From Rudaea sp. (GTDB taxonomy: Bacteria; Pseudomonadota; Gammaproteobacteria; Xanthomonadales; Rhodanobacteraceae), in NCBI GenBank assembly GCA_031291055.1, contig JARLJU010000362.1, positions 62,001-126,000 of the forward strand: a DNA stretch of 64,000 bases, written 5' to 3'. This document shows, piece by piece, positions 22,668-31,751 of the stretch (its first letter is position 1; each line of letters opens with the position of its first letter). Both the position numbers and the translations under genes were made by a program. Under the pieces are notes generated by a model. The model was given only the letters and a program-made list of their open reading frames with translations. It was not told the origin of the DNA and made no database searches.

Positions 22668-25424
22668 ATGACCGATTCGTTCTCGACCCGCACCAGTCTG
22701 GAAGTTGCCGGCAAACGCTATCAGATCGCCAGCCTTGCCAAGTTCGGCGAGCGCTTCGACATCAAACGTTTGCCCTACTCGATGAAGATACTGCTCGAAA
22801 ACCTGCTGCGGCATGAAGACGGCGTCAGCGTCACGGCGAAGGAAATCGCGGCGGTCGCGCATTGGGATGCAAAGAAGGAACCCGACACCGAAATCGCCTT
22901 CATGCCCGCACGCGTGGTGCTGCAGGATTTTACCGGTGTGCCCTGCGTGGTTGATCTGGCCGCCATGCGCGACGCCATCGTGAAGCTGGGCGGCGACGCG
23001 AAGCGGATCAATCCGCTGATTCCGTCGGAACTTGTGATCGACCATTCGGTGCAAGTCGACAAGTTCGGCACACCCAATTCACTCGATGAGAATGTCGCGA
23101 TCGAATTCGAGCGCAACCAGGAACGCTACGGTTTCCTGCGCTGGGGTCAGAAGGCGCTCAACAATTTCAAGGTCGTTCCCCCGCGCACCGGGATCGTCCA
23201 CCAGGTCAACCTAGAATACCTTGCCCGCGTGGTGATGACCGGCGAAAAGGACGGCCAGACCTGGGCGTTCCCCGATACCGTGTTCGGCACCGATTCGCAC
23301 ACGACAATGATCAATGGCATCGGCGTGCTCGGCTGGGGCGTCGGCGGTATCGAAGCCGAGGCAGCCATGCTCGGCCAGCCCTCGTCGATGCTGATTCCGC
23401 AAGTGGTCGGCTTCAGGCTGACCGGCCGGCTGCCGGAAGGCGCCACCGCCACCGATCTGGTGCTGACCGTGACGCAGATGCTGCGCAAGCATGGCGTGGT
23501 CGGCAAGTTCGTGGAGTTCTTCGGTGATGGTCTGCAGCATCTGCCGCTGGCTGACCGGGCGACGATTGCGAACATGGCGCCCGAGTACGGCGCGACCTGC
23601 GGGATCTTCCCGATCGACAACGAATCATTGAACTATTTGCGATTATCCGGCCGCGACGAAGCACTTATCGGCCTGGTAGAGGCGTATGCGAAGGCGCAGG
23701 GCCTCTGGCACGAGGCGAACACGCCGCCGGCGGAATTCTCCTCAACGCTGGAATTGAACCTGGCCGAGGTGAAACCCTCGCTGGCCGGTCCCAAGCGTCC
23801 GCAGGATCGCGTCCTGCTCGGCGACGTTGGCAAGAGCTCTCGCGATTCGCTCGTTGCGCTGACCGCAAACCGCAAGGCAAAAAACGGCGCTGAAGCGCGC
23901 TTTGCCAACGAGGGCGGAGATACCGCGGTGGGACACGACGCCAGCGTTAACGCTGCCGGTCAATCTATTTCGCGCGGCGGCCAGAGCATCAAGCTGCAGG
24001 ATGGTGCCGTGGTCATCGCGGCGATCACCTCGTGCACGAATACTTCAAATCCCGCCGTGATGCTCGGTGCCGGCCTGCTTGCACGCAACGCAGTTAAGAA
24101 AGGCCTGAAGTCACAGCCTTGGGTGAAGACCTCGATCGGGCCGGGTTCGCTCGTCGTCACCGACTATCTGAAGAAAGCCGGTGTGCTGGGCGATCTGGAG
24201 AAACTGGGCTTCTTCGTTGTCGGTTACGGCTGCACGACCTGCATCGGCAACTCCGGCCCCCTGCCGCCGGAAATCTCCAAGAGTATTGCCGAAGGTGATC
24301 TGGCTGTCGCGTCGGTGCTATCGGGCAACCGCAACTTCGAAGGTCGCGTGCATCCGGAAGTGAAGATGAACTACCTCGCGTCACCGCCGCTGGTCGTCGC
24401 CTTCGCGCTGGCCGGTACGGTGAATATCGACCTGACCAGCGAACCGCTCGGCACGGGCAGCGACGGCAAGCCGGTTTTCCTCAAGGATATCTGGCCGACG
24501 AACAAGGAAATCGGCGATGTCATCGCGCGTACGCTCGGGCCGGAACTGTTCAAGAAAAATTATGCCGATGTGTTCAAGGGCGACAGCCGCTGGAACCAGA
24601 TCTCCGCGCCTGACAGCCAGCGCTATGTCTGGGAAGACAAATCGACCTATATCAAGAATCCGCCGTACTTCGATGGCATGAGCATGCAGATCGGCAAGAT
24701 TGCCGATATCCACGGCGCACGCTGCCTCGGCTTGTTCGGGGATTCCATCACCACCGACCACATCTCGCCCGCCGGCGACATCAAGGCCAGTTCACCGGCC
24801 GGACAGTTCCTGCAGGCCCACGGAGTCACCAAGGCGGATTTCAACTCCTATGGGTCGCGTCGCGGCAACGATGACGTGATGGTGCGCGGCACGTTCGCCA
24901 ATATCCGCATCAAGAACCTGATGCTGGGCGGCGAGGAAGGCGGCTCCACGCTGTATTTTTCCAGCAAGGGCGCCGGCGAAAAACTGCCGATCTACGATGC
25001 CGCAATGAACTACAAAAAAGATCACGTCCCGCTGGTGGTTATCGCCGGCAAGGAGTACGGCACAGGGTCGTCACGCGACTGGGCGGCCAAGGGCACCCTG
25101 CTCTTGGGTGTGAAAGCGGTGATAGCCGAAAGTTTCGAGCGTATCCACCGCTCCAACCTGGTCGGCATGGGTGTGCTGCCGTTCCAGTTCCAGGATGGCG
25201 AGAACGCACAAAGCATCGGCTTGAAGGGCGACGAGGTATTCCAGATCACGGGCCTGAACGATGGCGCAGCCAAACAGGTGGAAGTCACGGCCAAGGGCCC
25301 ATCCGGTGAAAAGAAATTCAAGGTCAAGGTGCTGCTGCTGACGCCGAAGGAAGTCGAGTACTACCGGCACGGCGGAATTCTGCCGTACGTGTTGCGTCAA
25401 TTGGCGAGCAGCAAGGCAGCCTAG
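22668..25424 (+). CDS. acnA: Aconitate hydratase A (homologue of Xanthomonas rpfA)
   Basis: A TCA-cycle enzyme interconverting citrate and isocitrate, and a potential mRNA-binding regulator when its iron-sulfur cluster is lost. The 918-residue protein carries the three cluster cysteines: one in SCTNTSNP (about 460) and two in GYGCTTCIGNSGPL (about 525). The active-site segments FGDSITTDHISPAG and YGTGSSRDWAAKG are present. The start is the ATG at 22668 with CCAGGAG upstream. In Xanthomonas campestris the aconitase gene at this end of the rpf cluster was named rpfA because it affects pathogenicity-factor production. The position next to fadD/rpfB here agrees. Confidence 0.97.
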   Translation: MTDSFSTRTSLEVAGKRYQIASLAKFGERFDIKRLPYSMKILLENLLRHEDGVSVTAKEIAAVAHWDAKKEPDTEIAFMPARVVLQDFTGVPCVVDLAAMRDAIVKLGGDAKRINPLIPSELVIDHSVQVDKFGTPNSLDENVAIEFERNQERYGFLRWGQKALNNFKVVPPRTGIVHQVNLEYLARVVMTGEKDGQTWAFPDTVFGTDSHTTMINGIGVLGWGVGGIEAEAAMLGQPSSMLIPQVVGFRLTGRLPEGATATDLVLTVTQMLRKHGVVGKFVEFFGDGLQHLPLADRATIANMAPEYGATCGIFPIDNESLNYLRLSGRDEALIGLVEAYAKAQGLWHEANTPPAEFSSTLELNLAEVKPSLAGPKRPQDRVLLGDVGKSSRDSLVALTANRKAKNGAEARFANEGGDTAVGHDASVNAAGQSISRGGQSIKLQDGAVVIAAITSCTNTSNPAVMLGAGLLARNAVKKGLKSQPWVKTSIGPGSLVVTDYLKKAGVLGDLEKLGFFVVGYGCTTCIGNSGPLPPEISKSIAEGDLAVASVLSGNRNFEGRVHPEVKMNYLASPPLVVAFALAGTVNIDLTSEPLGTGSDGKPVFLKDIWPTNKEIGDVIARTLGPELFKKNYADVFKGDSRWNQISAPDSQRYVWEDKSTYIKNPPYFDGMSMQIGKIADIHGARCLGLFGDSITTDHISPAGDIKASSPAGQFLQAHGVTKADFNSYGSRRGNDDVMVRGTFANIRIKNLMLGGEEGGSTLYFSSKGAGEKLPIYDAAMNYKKDHVPLVVIAGKEYGTGSSRDWAAKGTLLLGVKAVIAESFERIHRSNLVGMGVLPFQFQDGENAQSIGLKGDEVFQITGLNDGAAKQVEVTAKGPSGEKKFKVKVLLLTPKEVEYYRHGGILPYVLRQLASSKAA

Positions 25425-25431
25425 GGTTTGC

Positions 25432-25466
25432 GACGTCATTCCGGGGTCGGTCCCCGGAATGACGTC
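25432..25466. repeat. REP-like palindrome / terminator hairpin
   Basis: A perfect 15-bp inverted repeat (25432-25446 with 25452-25466) around a 5-base loop TCGGT, placed between the convergent acnA and lipoprotein genes. The arms contain CGTCATTCC, the core of short palindromes dispersed in many proteobacterial genomes. It may act as a bidirectional terminator or mRNA-stabilising element. No second copy was seen in the window. Confidence 0.7.
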
Positions 25467-25469
25467 TGC

Positions 25470-25922
25470 CTATGGTCTCTGCTGCCAGCTCGCATTGTAA
25501 CAACGCCAGTCGCGACCGTCCTTTTTCCAGCCGCTGACGATCCAATACACGGCGCCGCGCTCGGGCAACAAACCGTTGGCGCCGCCGCCGGTCAGAGTCG
25601 CCGCAACACGTGCGGTCGCGCGATTGCCCTGGATATCGACATCGATAGACCCGAGATTCACGCCAATCCTGTCGTTGCGCAGCACCTCGGCGCGGAGGAT
25701 ATTGCCGAGCATCGCCCGGTCGACGCTGCCATCGTTGCCATTGCCGTTGCTTCCGGCGAAATCCGCATCGACGTAAGCGAGAAAATCACGTGGCTGGTGC
25801 GCCTCCATGGCCTGTTGCATCGCCGCTATCGCCGCGCGGATGCGTTGCTCGTCCGATGTGCGCGAGCAAGCGCCAAGGAACAGCAACACGGCAATGCAGA
25901 TGCAAGACGCAATCAGGCGCAT
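25470..25922 (-). CDS. Predicted lipoprotein with NTF2/SnoaL-like domain
   Basis: A 150-residue precursor with a lipoprotein signal peptide: hydrophobic segment, then lipobox LGAC with the lipidated Cys at residue 19. Residues about 25-145 form an alternating helix/strand pattern like the NTF2 fold (RIRAAIAAMQQAMEAHQPRDFLAYVDADFAG at the start, VYWIVSGWKKDGRDWR at the end). Such proteins are usually periplasmic, with no known activity. It lies convergent to acnA, where Xanthomonas has rpfD-related sequence, but it does not resemble a LytTR regulator. Confidence 0.75.
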   Translation of the reverse strand: MRLIASCICIAVLLFLGACSRTSDEQRIRAAIAAMQQAMEAHQPRDFLAYVDADFAGSNGNGNDGSVDRAMLGNILRAEVLRNDRIGVNLGSIDVDIQGNRATARVAATLTGGGANGLLPERGAVYWIVSGWKKDGRDWRCYNASWQQRP

Positions 25923-26082
25923 GGCGAAGCCTCGGATACGCTCGTACACGATGCTACACGAACCGCCGCGCCGCAATGCGGCTTGCTGATTTTTCGGATG
26001 CTGTGCTGAAATCGACGGGAGGCAGGCCGCGCTCGCCTTCGCTGCGGCTACAATGACCCAAAGCTCCTGGGAGGGAGACGCG

Positions 26083-27774
26083 ATGATGAGCAGCAACGAA
26101 CGCCCCTGGCTCGCCAGCTACCCACCCGGCGTACCGGCGCAGATCGATGTGGACGAATACAAGTCGATCGCGCAGGTCCTGGAAACCGCGTGTGATCGTT
26201 TTCGTCACCGACCGGCGTTCAGCAACATGGGCAAGGTGCTCAGCTACGACGACATCGATCTTCTGAGTCGCCGGTTTGCGTCGTATCTGCTCAACGACCT
26301 GAAACTGAAAAAGGGCGACCGGGTCGCAATCATGCTGCCGAACGTGCTGCAATATCCGGTAGCGCTGTTCGGCACGCTGCGCGCAGGGCTGACGGTCGTC
26401 AACACCAATCCGATGTATACCGCGCGCGAATTGCGCCACCAGTTGCATGACGCCGGCGCCAGCGCGATTGTGGTGCTGGACAATTTCGCATCGGTGCTGG
26501 CCGAAGTGCTGGATGACACGCCGTGCAAGCACGTCATCACCACGGGCCTTGGCGATCTGCTGAGTTTTCCGAAATCCGCGATCGTGAACTTCGTCGTGCG
26601 CAAGGTGAAGAAACTGGTGCCGCCCTATTCGATTTCGCGTGCGGTGCGCTTCAACGAAGCGTTGGCGGCGGGAGCGCGCGCACCGTTACCGAAAGTCGAG
26701 ATCGGCCACGAGGATATCGCCTTCCTGCAGTACACCGGTGGCACCACCGGGGTGGCCAAGGGCGCAATGCTGACCCATCGCAACATGGTCGCGAACATGC
26801 AGCAATCGTCGGCGTGGCTGCAGTCTGCATTCCGCGAGGGCGAGGAAGTCATCATCACCGCGATCCCGCTGTATCACATCTTCGCATTGACCGCGAACGG
26901 GCTCGTGTTCATGAAGATTGGAGGCATGAACTACCTGATCACGAATCCGCGCGACATGGCCGGTTTCGTCAAGGAACTGGCACGCGCACCGTTCACGGCG
27001 ATGACCGGCGTGAACACCCTGTTCAACGGCCTGCTCAATACCCCAGGATTCAACAAGCTCGACTTTTCGCGGTTCAAGTTCACGATGGGCGGCGGCATGG
27101 CCGTGCAGCGCGTGGTTGCCGACCGCTGGAAGAAAGTCACCGGCGTCACCCTGGTCGAGGCCTATGGCTTGACCGAAACCTCACCGGCGGCCTGCGTCAA
27201 TCCACTGGACCTGAAGGAATACAACGGATCGATCGGTCTGCCGATCCCATCGACGGACGCGTCGATCCAGGACGATGACGGCAAGCAGCTCGCCGTGGGC
27301 GAAACCGGCGAGCTCTGCCTCCGCGGTCCACAAGTGATGCGGGGCTACTGGCAACGCCCCGAAGAGACGGCCAAGGTACTCACCCCGGATGGATGGCTGC
27401 ACACGGGCGACATCGCGAAAATGGACGAAAAAGGATATTTCTACATTGTCGACCGCAAGAAAGACATGATTCTGGTGTCCGGATTCAATGTCTATCCGAA
27501 CGAGATCGAGGACGTCATTGCGCAGTGCCCGGGAGTGCTGGAAGTTGCCGCTGTGGGCGTGCCCGACGAGAAATCAGGCGAGGCGGTAAAGATCGTCGTC
27601 GTGAAGAAGGACCCGAACCTCACGGCCGAGATGCTCAAGGCGCACAGTAGAGCCAATCTCACCGGCTACAAACTGCCGAAATACATTGAATTCCGCGATT
27701 CGCTGCCGAAAACCAACGTCGGCAAGATCCTGCGGCGTGAATTGCGGGATCCGCCCGGGAAGCCGGTGACCTAG
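26083..27774 (+). CDS. fadD: Long-chain fatty acid-CoA ligase (FadD; RpfB homologue)
   Basis: Activates fatty acids to acyl-CoA. The 563-residue protein has the AMP-binding P-loop [18 protein letters not shown] (about 216-233), the adenine motif [10 protein letters not shown], the hinge [16 protein letters not shown] and the catalytic Lys in [12 protein letters not shown] near the C-terminus. The start ATG 26083 follows a strong GGGAGGG site. In Xanthomonas the corresponding gene, rpfB, sits next to rpfF and recycles fatty acids, including turnover of DSF. Here it lies 3 kb from rpfF, separated by the pilZ and rpfC genes. A TACAAT at 26049-26054 could be its -10 box. Confidence 0.93.
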   Translation: MMSSNERPWLASYPPGVPAQIDVDEYKSIAQVLETACDRFRHRPAFSNMGKVLSYDDIDLLSRRFASYLLNDLKLKKGDRVAIMLPNVLQYPVALFGTLRAGLTVVNTNPMYTARELRHQLHDAGASAIVVLDNFASVLAEVLDDTPCKHVITTGLGDLLSFPKSAIVNFVVRKVKKLVPPYSISRAVRFNEALAAGARAPLPKVEIGHEDIAFLQYTGGTTGVAKGAMLTHRNMVANMQQSSAWLQSAFREGEEVIITAIPLYHIFALTANGLVFMKIGGMNYLITNPRDMAGFVKELARAPFTAMTGVNTLFNGLLNTPGFNKLDFSRFKFTMGGGMAVQRVVADRWKKVTGVTLVEAYGLTETSPAACVNPLDLKEYNGSIGLPIPSTDASIQDDDGKQLAVGETGELCLRGPQVMRGYWQRPEETAKVLTPDGWLHTGDIAKMDEKGYFYIVDRKKDMILVSGFNVYPNEIEDVIAQCPGVLEVAAVGVPDEKSGEAVKIVVVKKDPNLTAEMLKAHSRANLTGYKLPKYIEFRDSLPKTNVGKILRRELRDPPGKPVT

Positions 27775-27789
27775 TCTCCCCCGACCGAC

Positions 27790-28137
27790 TTACTGGTCGA
27801 ATTGCTCCAGCCGGTCAGCATAACCGCCCAGCAGATCCCACAGCGGTACTTCCTTGTCGGGTGGAATGCGCGCATAGGCGAAACCGATGTGGCGTTCGGT
27901 AATCCGCGCGACCGTCGCATCGACATGGATGTTCAGATCCTCGCCGATGATCATGTCCAGGGCATACATCTGCCCCAGCAGTCCGCTCCACCCGGCGGGA
28001 CGGGCGACCATGACGCCGGTGGCGGAAATGTCCTCCAGATCGGTCGACCAGACGTCAGGGCCGCGGATGAGCAGCGCTGCCGAGCGAATTGTCTTGCGTG
28101 CATGCCGCAATCCGCTCCGCGGTATTTGTGCATTCAT
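27790..28137 (-). CDS. PilZ-domain protein (putative c-di-GMP effector)
   Basis: A 115-residue protein resembling single-domain PilZ proteins. The N-terminus is basic (RSGLRHARKTIR), followed by a DLEDISATGVMVARP segment that fits the D/NxSxxG beta-strand motif of PilZ domains, and a C-terminal beta/helix segment. The canonical RxxxR motif is imperfect (R-H-A-R-K), so c-di-GMP binding is likely but not certain. The ATG at 28137 has GGAAAGG about nine bases upstream. It lies between rpfB and rpfC, and RpfG in the same locus destroys c-di-GMP, so a role in reading out DSF signalling is a reasonable inference. Confidence 0.72.
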   Translation of the reverse strand: MNAQIPRSGLRHARKTIRSAALLIRGPDVWSTDLEDISATGVMVARPAGWSGLLGQMYALDMIIGEDLNIHVDATVARITERHIGFAYARIPPDKEVPLWDLLGGYADRLEQFDQ

Positions 28138-28174
28138 ATCGTGATACCTTTCCCCGACCCCATACGACCTGCCC

Positions 28175-28202
28175 TTGTAACCGAGTGATGCCGCAAGATC
28201 AA
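28175..28202 (-). promoter_or_regulatory. Possible sigma-70 promoter of the pilZ gene
   Basis: On the minus strand TTGATC (28202-28197) and TTACAA (28180-28175) are separated by 16 bases, about 40 bases upstream of the pilZ start. The match to TTGACA/TATAAT is moderate. Confidence 0.3.
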
Positions 28203-28432
28203 TATTGCCGTGCTCAATTGACGCTTCTGTTTTCGCATCGCTCCCCCTGCCGGACTCTGCCAATCCGAGCCGGTTGCCGCGAACCCGTATTCTTGTTCCC
28301 GACGGGGCGAACTGATGCATTGCAACTCGCTTTGGGGGAAAGCAAAGTCCCTGCCAACATGTCACGCCACTAAGAGCCAAGGGCCATCCGGCACCCGGCG
28401 GCCGGACTCGACCGGGGCCGCACACCCGCTTG

Positions 28433-28447
28433 TGCACGAATCGTGCA
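28433..28447. promoter_or_regulatory. Palindromic operator-like site
   Basis: A perfect 7-bp inverted repeat around one central base (TGCACGA-A-TCGTGCA), in the middle of the divergent pilZ/rpfC space. Its form fits a dimeric regulator site; the binding protein is unknown. Confidence 0.35.
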
Positions 28448-28722
28448 TCCACCCAGTCACGCTGTCTGAGCTCGTTGGACAGCAGCAACCTCTTTGCAGC
28501 GATTTGCGACGGAATTGAGCCCATGCATTGCATTGTCAGCCACGTACTGAATCGAGCAAACCCCGCTGGGGGTAATGCCCCGGGTTCTTTGCTGGAACTC
28601 ACCCGACTCGTTTCTCATGAACCGGCTATAGAATTTAGACGTCGCCGGGCGCCGGTGTTCACGTTGTCCATACGGGATTCCGGTAGGATCATGCCGAAGA
28701 CGGGGACCACCGGATTGCATTC

Positions 28723-30861
28723 ATGAACGTCAACCTGATCGAGGGTGTCCACGACAAAAGCGAACGTGGCTTGCGCACCATTCTGCGAGCGCAAGCCAAG
28801 GTGCGCCTGTACGTCGCCGTACCCGTCATTCTCGGCGATCTGGTCTTGTTCTTTACCACGCCGGGCGGAATTCCGTTCTGGTTCATCTGCCTGACCGCCG
28901 GCTACTGCACATATGCGGCAATGCCCTACTGGCTGATTCGCAGAGGGTCACAATCGTCGCTTCAATGGCTATTGATGGCCACCGCCATTTCCGATCCGCT
29001 AGTGTTGTCGATTTGGATCGCTCTCACCGGTAAATTCGGCAGCCTGCTGGTCGGCTTTTACCTGTTTACCACGCTTGGCTTCGGCTTCCGTACCGGGCGG
29101 CCGTTGATGCATCTGTGTCAGGTTGCGTCACTAATCGGCTTTACGCTGGTCCTGGCCGTCGATCACTACTGGCAACGAAACATCGTTGTCTGGATCGCTC
29201 TTCTGGTTCCGCTGATGGTCGTACCGATGTATGCGGGCGTGCTCATCAGGACGCTGCGCGCCGCGCGCGAGCATGCTGAACAGGAAAGCCGGTCCAAGTC
29301 GGAATTGCTGGCAAAAGTCAGCCACGAGCTACGCACCCCGTTGACGGGAATCGTTGCCGCCGCAGAACTCCTGACGGTCGAATCGCGGGACCGCGTCGTG
29401 CTGCGGCGCACGGAAACGATCCTGACCCTGTCGGACAACCTGTTACGCGAAATAAACGACCTGCTCGATGAAGCCAAGTATGGGGCAGAGGCGCTTGTGC
29501 TTGATCGCGCCAGCGTCGATCTGAATCACCAGATCACCGTGCTGCGCACGACCTTTGAAACGATGGCCGTAAAGAAAGGTATCGCATTCCACGCCGACAT
29601 CGACCCGGACGTCGTCAACCGTGTAGAGACCGACGCTCACCATCTCAACCGCATTCTGCTCAACCTCATCGGCAATGCAATCAAATTCACCGAGAAAGGC
29701 AGCGTCGGCGTCACGGTTGATCTGCTGCGGGAAACGTCCGCCGACTACCGGCTTCGGTTCAGCGTCAGCGACTCGGGCATCGGCATTCCGGAATCGTTCC
29801 ATGCAAAGATGTTCCAGCCTTTTTCCCAGGTCGACCAAGGCAGCCATCGCCGCTACGGAGGCACCGGACTGGGTCTGACCCTGTCGAAGAAAATCATCGA
29901 AAGCATGGGCGGAACCCTGCAGTTTGAAAGCACGCTGGGCAAAGGCAGCCGTTTCTGGTTTGATCTTGATTTGCCGCGAAGCAGCACAGAATCCGTACAG
30001 GCATCGGTGACCGTTCATGCCGAGATCACTTCGCCAAAACGAATCCTGGTCGTCGAGGACAATCTCACCAATCTGATCCTGATCCAGGAACTGTTGAAAG
30101 TCGACCACCACGAAGTCACCTCCTGCACGAGCGGCATCAGCGCGCTGGAAGCGCTGACCAAACACGACTTCGATGTCCTCTTGCTTGACTACAATCTGGG
30201 CGACATGGACGGCGTCCGCGTTTTGCAGACTTACCAGTTCGGACGTCTGCACCCGGCACCGGCCTTGTTCCTTACGGCCGATGCAACCGCAAAGACGGCC
30301 GCCCGTCTCAAGGCAGCAGGGGGGGCCGGAATACTTTACAAGCCGGTCAATCTTGCCAGCATCAGGCACGCGCTCGCGCAGATCCAGTTCCCATTGGACG
30401 ACGTCGCGCCAGAGCCGAGCGTTGCGACTGCAGTTGCGAAACCGGAGCGGCCGGCGCTGAAAGTCGTTCCTGCCAGTCCGATCGATCACGAAGTGCTCGA
30501 TGAACTGAAGAGCGTGAATGACCGGCCCGAATTCCTTGCGATGTTGCTTTCGCACGCGGACAGCGATATCACACGTTCGTGCCAACAGCTATTGCAGGCA
30601 TTTGCCGACAAGAGCTACGCGGCAGTTCCCAACGTCGCGCACGCGCTCAAGGGCGTGAGCGCAAATGTCGGCGCAGTCCGTCTGGCCGCTTTGGCGAGCA
30701 GCCTCATGAACATGTCCAGCGACGAACTGGAATCGTCTCAGGACCGGCTGGTGGCCGACGTTCGCGACTGGTCCAGGACCACCGTTCTGGCGCTCAGAAA
30801 GATTGTCGCTGAATTGACGCCTTCGTCAGCTGGCAACACGAGCTTGCTGCATCTGGACTAG
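28723..30861 (+). CDS. rpfC: Hybrid sensor histidine kinase RpfC (DSF receptor)
   Basis: Senses the fatty-acid signal DSF and relays phosphate to RpfG. The 712-residue protein has five or six N-terminal membrane segments (about 28-175). The histidine kinase core has H201 in KVSHELRTPLTG, the N-box near N318 and GTGLGL at 381-386. A receiver domain has D489 in LLLDYNLGDMDG and K540. The C-terminal Hpt domain has H640 in AHALKGVSANVG. Architecture and length match Xanthomonas RpfC (726 residues). Unlike the Xanthomonas rpfGHC operon, it stands alone on the plus strand, and its 3' end overlaps the convergent rpfF by 36 bases. Confidence 0.95.
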   Translation: MNVNLIEGVHDKSERGLRTILRAQAKVRLYVAVPVILGDLVLFFTTPGGIPFWFICLTAGYCTYAAMPYWLIRRGSQSSLQWLLMATAISDPLVLSIWIALTGKFGSLLVGFYLFTTLGFGFRTGRPLMHLCQVASLIGFTLVLAVDHYWQRNIVVWIALLVPLMVVPMYAGVLIRTLRAAREHAEQESRSKSELLAKVSHELRTPLTGIVAAAELLTVESRDRVVLRRTETILTLSDNLLREINDLLDEAKYGAEALVLDRASVDLNHQITVLRTTFETMAVKKGIAFHADIDPDVVNRVETDAHHLNRILLNLIGNAIKFTEKGSVGVTVDLLRETSADYRLRFSVSDSGIGIPESFHAKMFQPFSQVDQGSHRRYGGTGLGLTLSKKIIESMGGTLQFESTLGKGSRFWFDLDLPRSSTESVQASVTVHAEITSPKRILVVEDNLTNLILIQELLKVDHHEVTSCTSGISALEALTKHDFDVLLLDYNLGDMDGVRVLQTYQFGRLHPAPALFLTADATAKTAARLKAAGGAGILYKPVNLASIRHALAQIQFPLDDVAPEPSVATAVAKPERPALKVVPASPIDHEVLDELKSVNDRPEFLAMLLSHADSDITRSCQQLLQAFADKSYAAVPNVAHALKGVSANVGAVRLAALASSLMNMSSDELESSQDRLVADVRDWSRTTVLALRKIVAELTPSSAGNTSLLHLD

Positions 30862-31698
30862 CATCTCCATCACGCGCAAATCATCTTCGCCCAGGCCCAT
30901 AGCCGCTTCTACCCATTCCTCGACGACGGTTCGCAGCTCTTCATAGTTCAGTGGCGCAAGCCGATGCCGGCCACGCTGCAACGCCAACCGCGCCGCCTGA
31001 TGCCGATAATGCGTGGCGATGAACTTTTCCGTCGCCGCCGTACCGTGGCCGGCGGGGCAAAGCTCGTCGACAACACCCATTTCCTTGAGCTCGGCTGCCG
31101 AATATATCTTGCCGTTGGTCATCATGCGTTCGGCCTGGTACACACCGACCCGGCGTGACAGCAAACTCATTCCGCCGGTACACGGGAAAAGCCCGAAGAG
31201 AATTTCCGGGAAGCCAAACTCGCTCTGCTCTTCAGCAATCAGGTAATCGGAAGCCAGCGCTGCCTCAAAGCCGCCGCCAAGCGCACGTCCCTGGACCAGG
31301 GCGATGGTGGTTGCATGCCTGCTCAAGTGAGCCGACCAGTCGTAGATCATGTCGACGCACAGCATCGAATAGTGGCTGAGCGCTTTCTTGTTTTTTTGCC
31401 GGATGCATTCGCGAAAATGTCCAAGATCGCCGCCGAGACTGAAATAGTCCGGGTTGGCCGATTTCAACACTACGTAATTGACCGGCTGCGTCGCACCATT
31501 GAATACCCAGGTGCCGCCGCTGTCCTGGATGCTTTTATGCAGCGCATACATATCGTGCAAGAGGTCCAGCGAGAAATTCTGGCTTCTGCCATCGAGGGCT
31601 TTCGCCATCGTGATCCAGAGTGTCTTGTGCTGTGTATTCCTGAAATTCGCTGTGACGCGAGAAGGATGTAACTGTGTGACAACTTCGGTAAAGGCCAT
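30826..31698 (-). CDS. rpfF: DSF synthase RpfF (crotonase-fold)
   Basis: Makes the diffusible signal factor, a cis-2-unsaturated fatty acid, from acyl-ACP by dehydration and thioester cleavage. The 290-residue protein has the crotonase fold with both catalytic glutamates: E145 in GGGFEAAL and E165 in FGFPEILFGLFP (numbering from the ATG at 31698). Their 20-residue spacing equals E141/E161 of Xanthomonas RpfF (289 residues). The ATG is preceded by AGGAAGAG; a TTG five codons upstream is not needed. It is downstream of the ACP and ketosynthase genes on the same strand and probably co-transcribed with them. Its 3' end overlaps rpfC tail to tail. Confidence 0.95.
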   Translation of the reverse strand: MAFTEVVTQLHPSRVTANFRNTQHKTLWITMAKALDGRSQNFSLDLLHDMYALHKSIQDSGGTWVFNGATQPVNYVVLKSANPDYFSLGGDLGHFRECIRQKNKKALSHYSMLCVDMIYDWSAHLSRHATTIALVQGRALGGGFEAALASDYLIAEEQSEFGFPEILFGLFPCTGGMSLLSRRVGVYQAERMMTNGKIYSAAELKEMGVVDELCPAGHGTAATEKFIATHYRHQAARLALQRGRHRLAPLNYEELRTVVEEWVEAAMGLGEDDLRVMEMLVQMQQARVAS

Positions 31699-31710
31699 GG
31701 CACTCTTCCT

Positions 31711-31745
31711 CAATCAGCAACCACGAGGATGTGGTTGACTGATTG
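31711..31745 (-). promoter_or_regulatory. Hairpin in the rpfF leader, next to the ribosome binding site
   Basis: On the rpfF strand, 14 bp pair in two 7-bp blocks (31745-31739 with 31717-31711; 31737-31731 with 31724-31718), with one bulged base and a 6-base loop AUCCUC. The stem ends directly at the GAGGAAG ribosome binding site. The loop sequence UCCUC is complementary to GAGGA of that site, so an alternative fold hiding the site is possible but excludes the long stem. It lies in the 53-base gap between the ketosynthase gene and rpfF. There is no T-tract, so it is not a typical terminator. Confidence 0.6.
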
Positions 31746-31751
31746 TAACCA

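Larger units (their letters stand above)
28138..28722. other. 585-base intergenic region between pilZ gene and rpfC
   Basis: Frames crossing this space on both strands have no coherent protein character and no good ribosome binding sites, so I regard it as non-coding. It should hold the divergent promoters of the pilZ gene and rpfC. A TAGAAT (28629-28634) about 90 bases before rpfC could be its -10 box, but no matching -35 box was found. A small palindrome lies in the middle. An unannotated small RNA is possible, but no known family was recognised. Confidence 0.5.

Noticed and set aside
28138-28602. Upstream extension of the PilZ frame to 270 codons
   Set aside because: The added 155 residues show no domain character, and a good ribosome binding site precedes the ATG at 28137.
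31707-31745. Intramolecular pseudoknot between the rpfF leader loop and the ribosome binding site while the 14-bp stem is intact
   Set aside because: There is no linker to span the stem, so both pairings cannot form at once; only an alternative fold is plausible.
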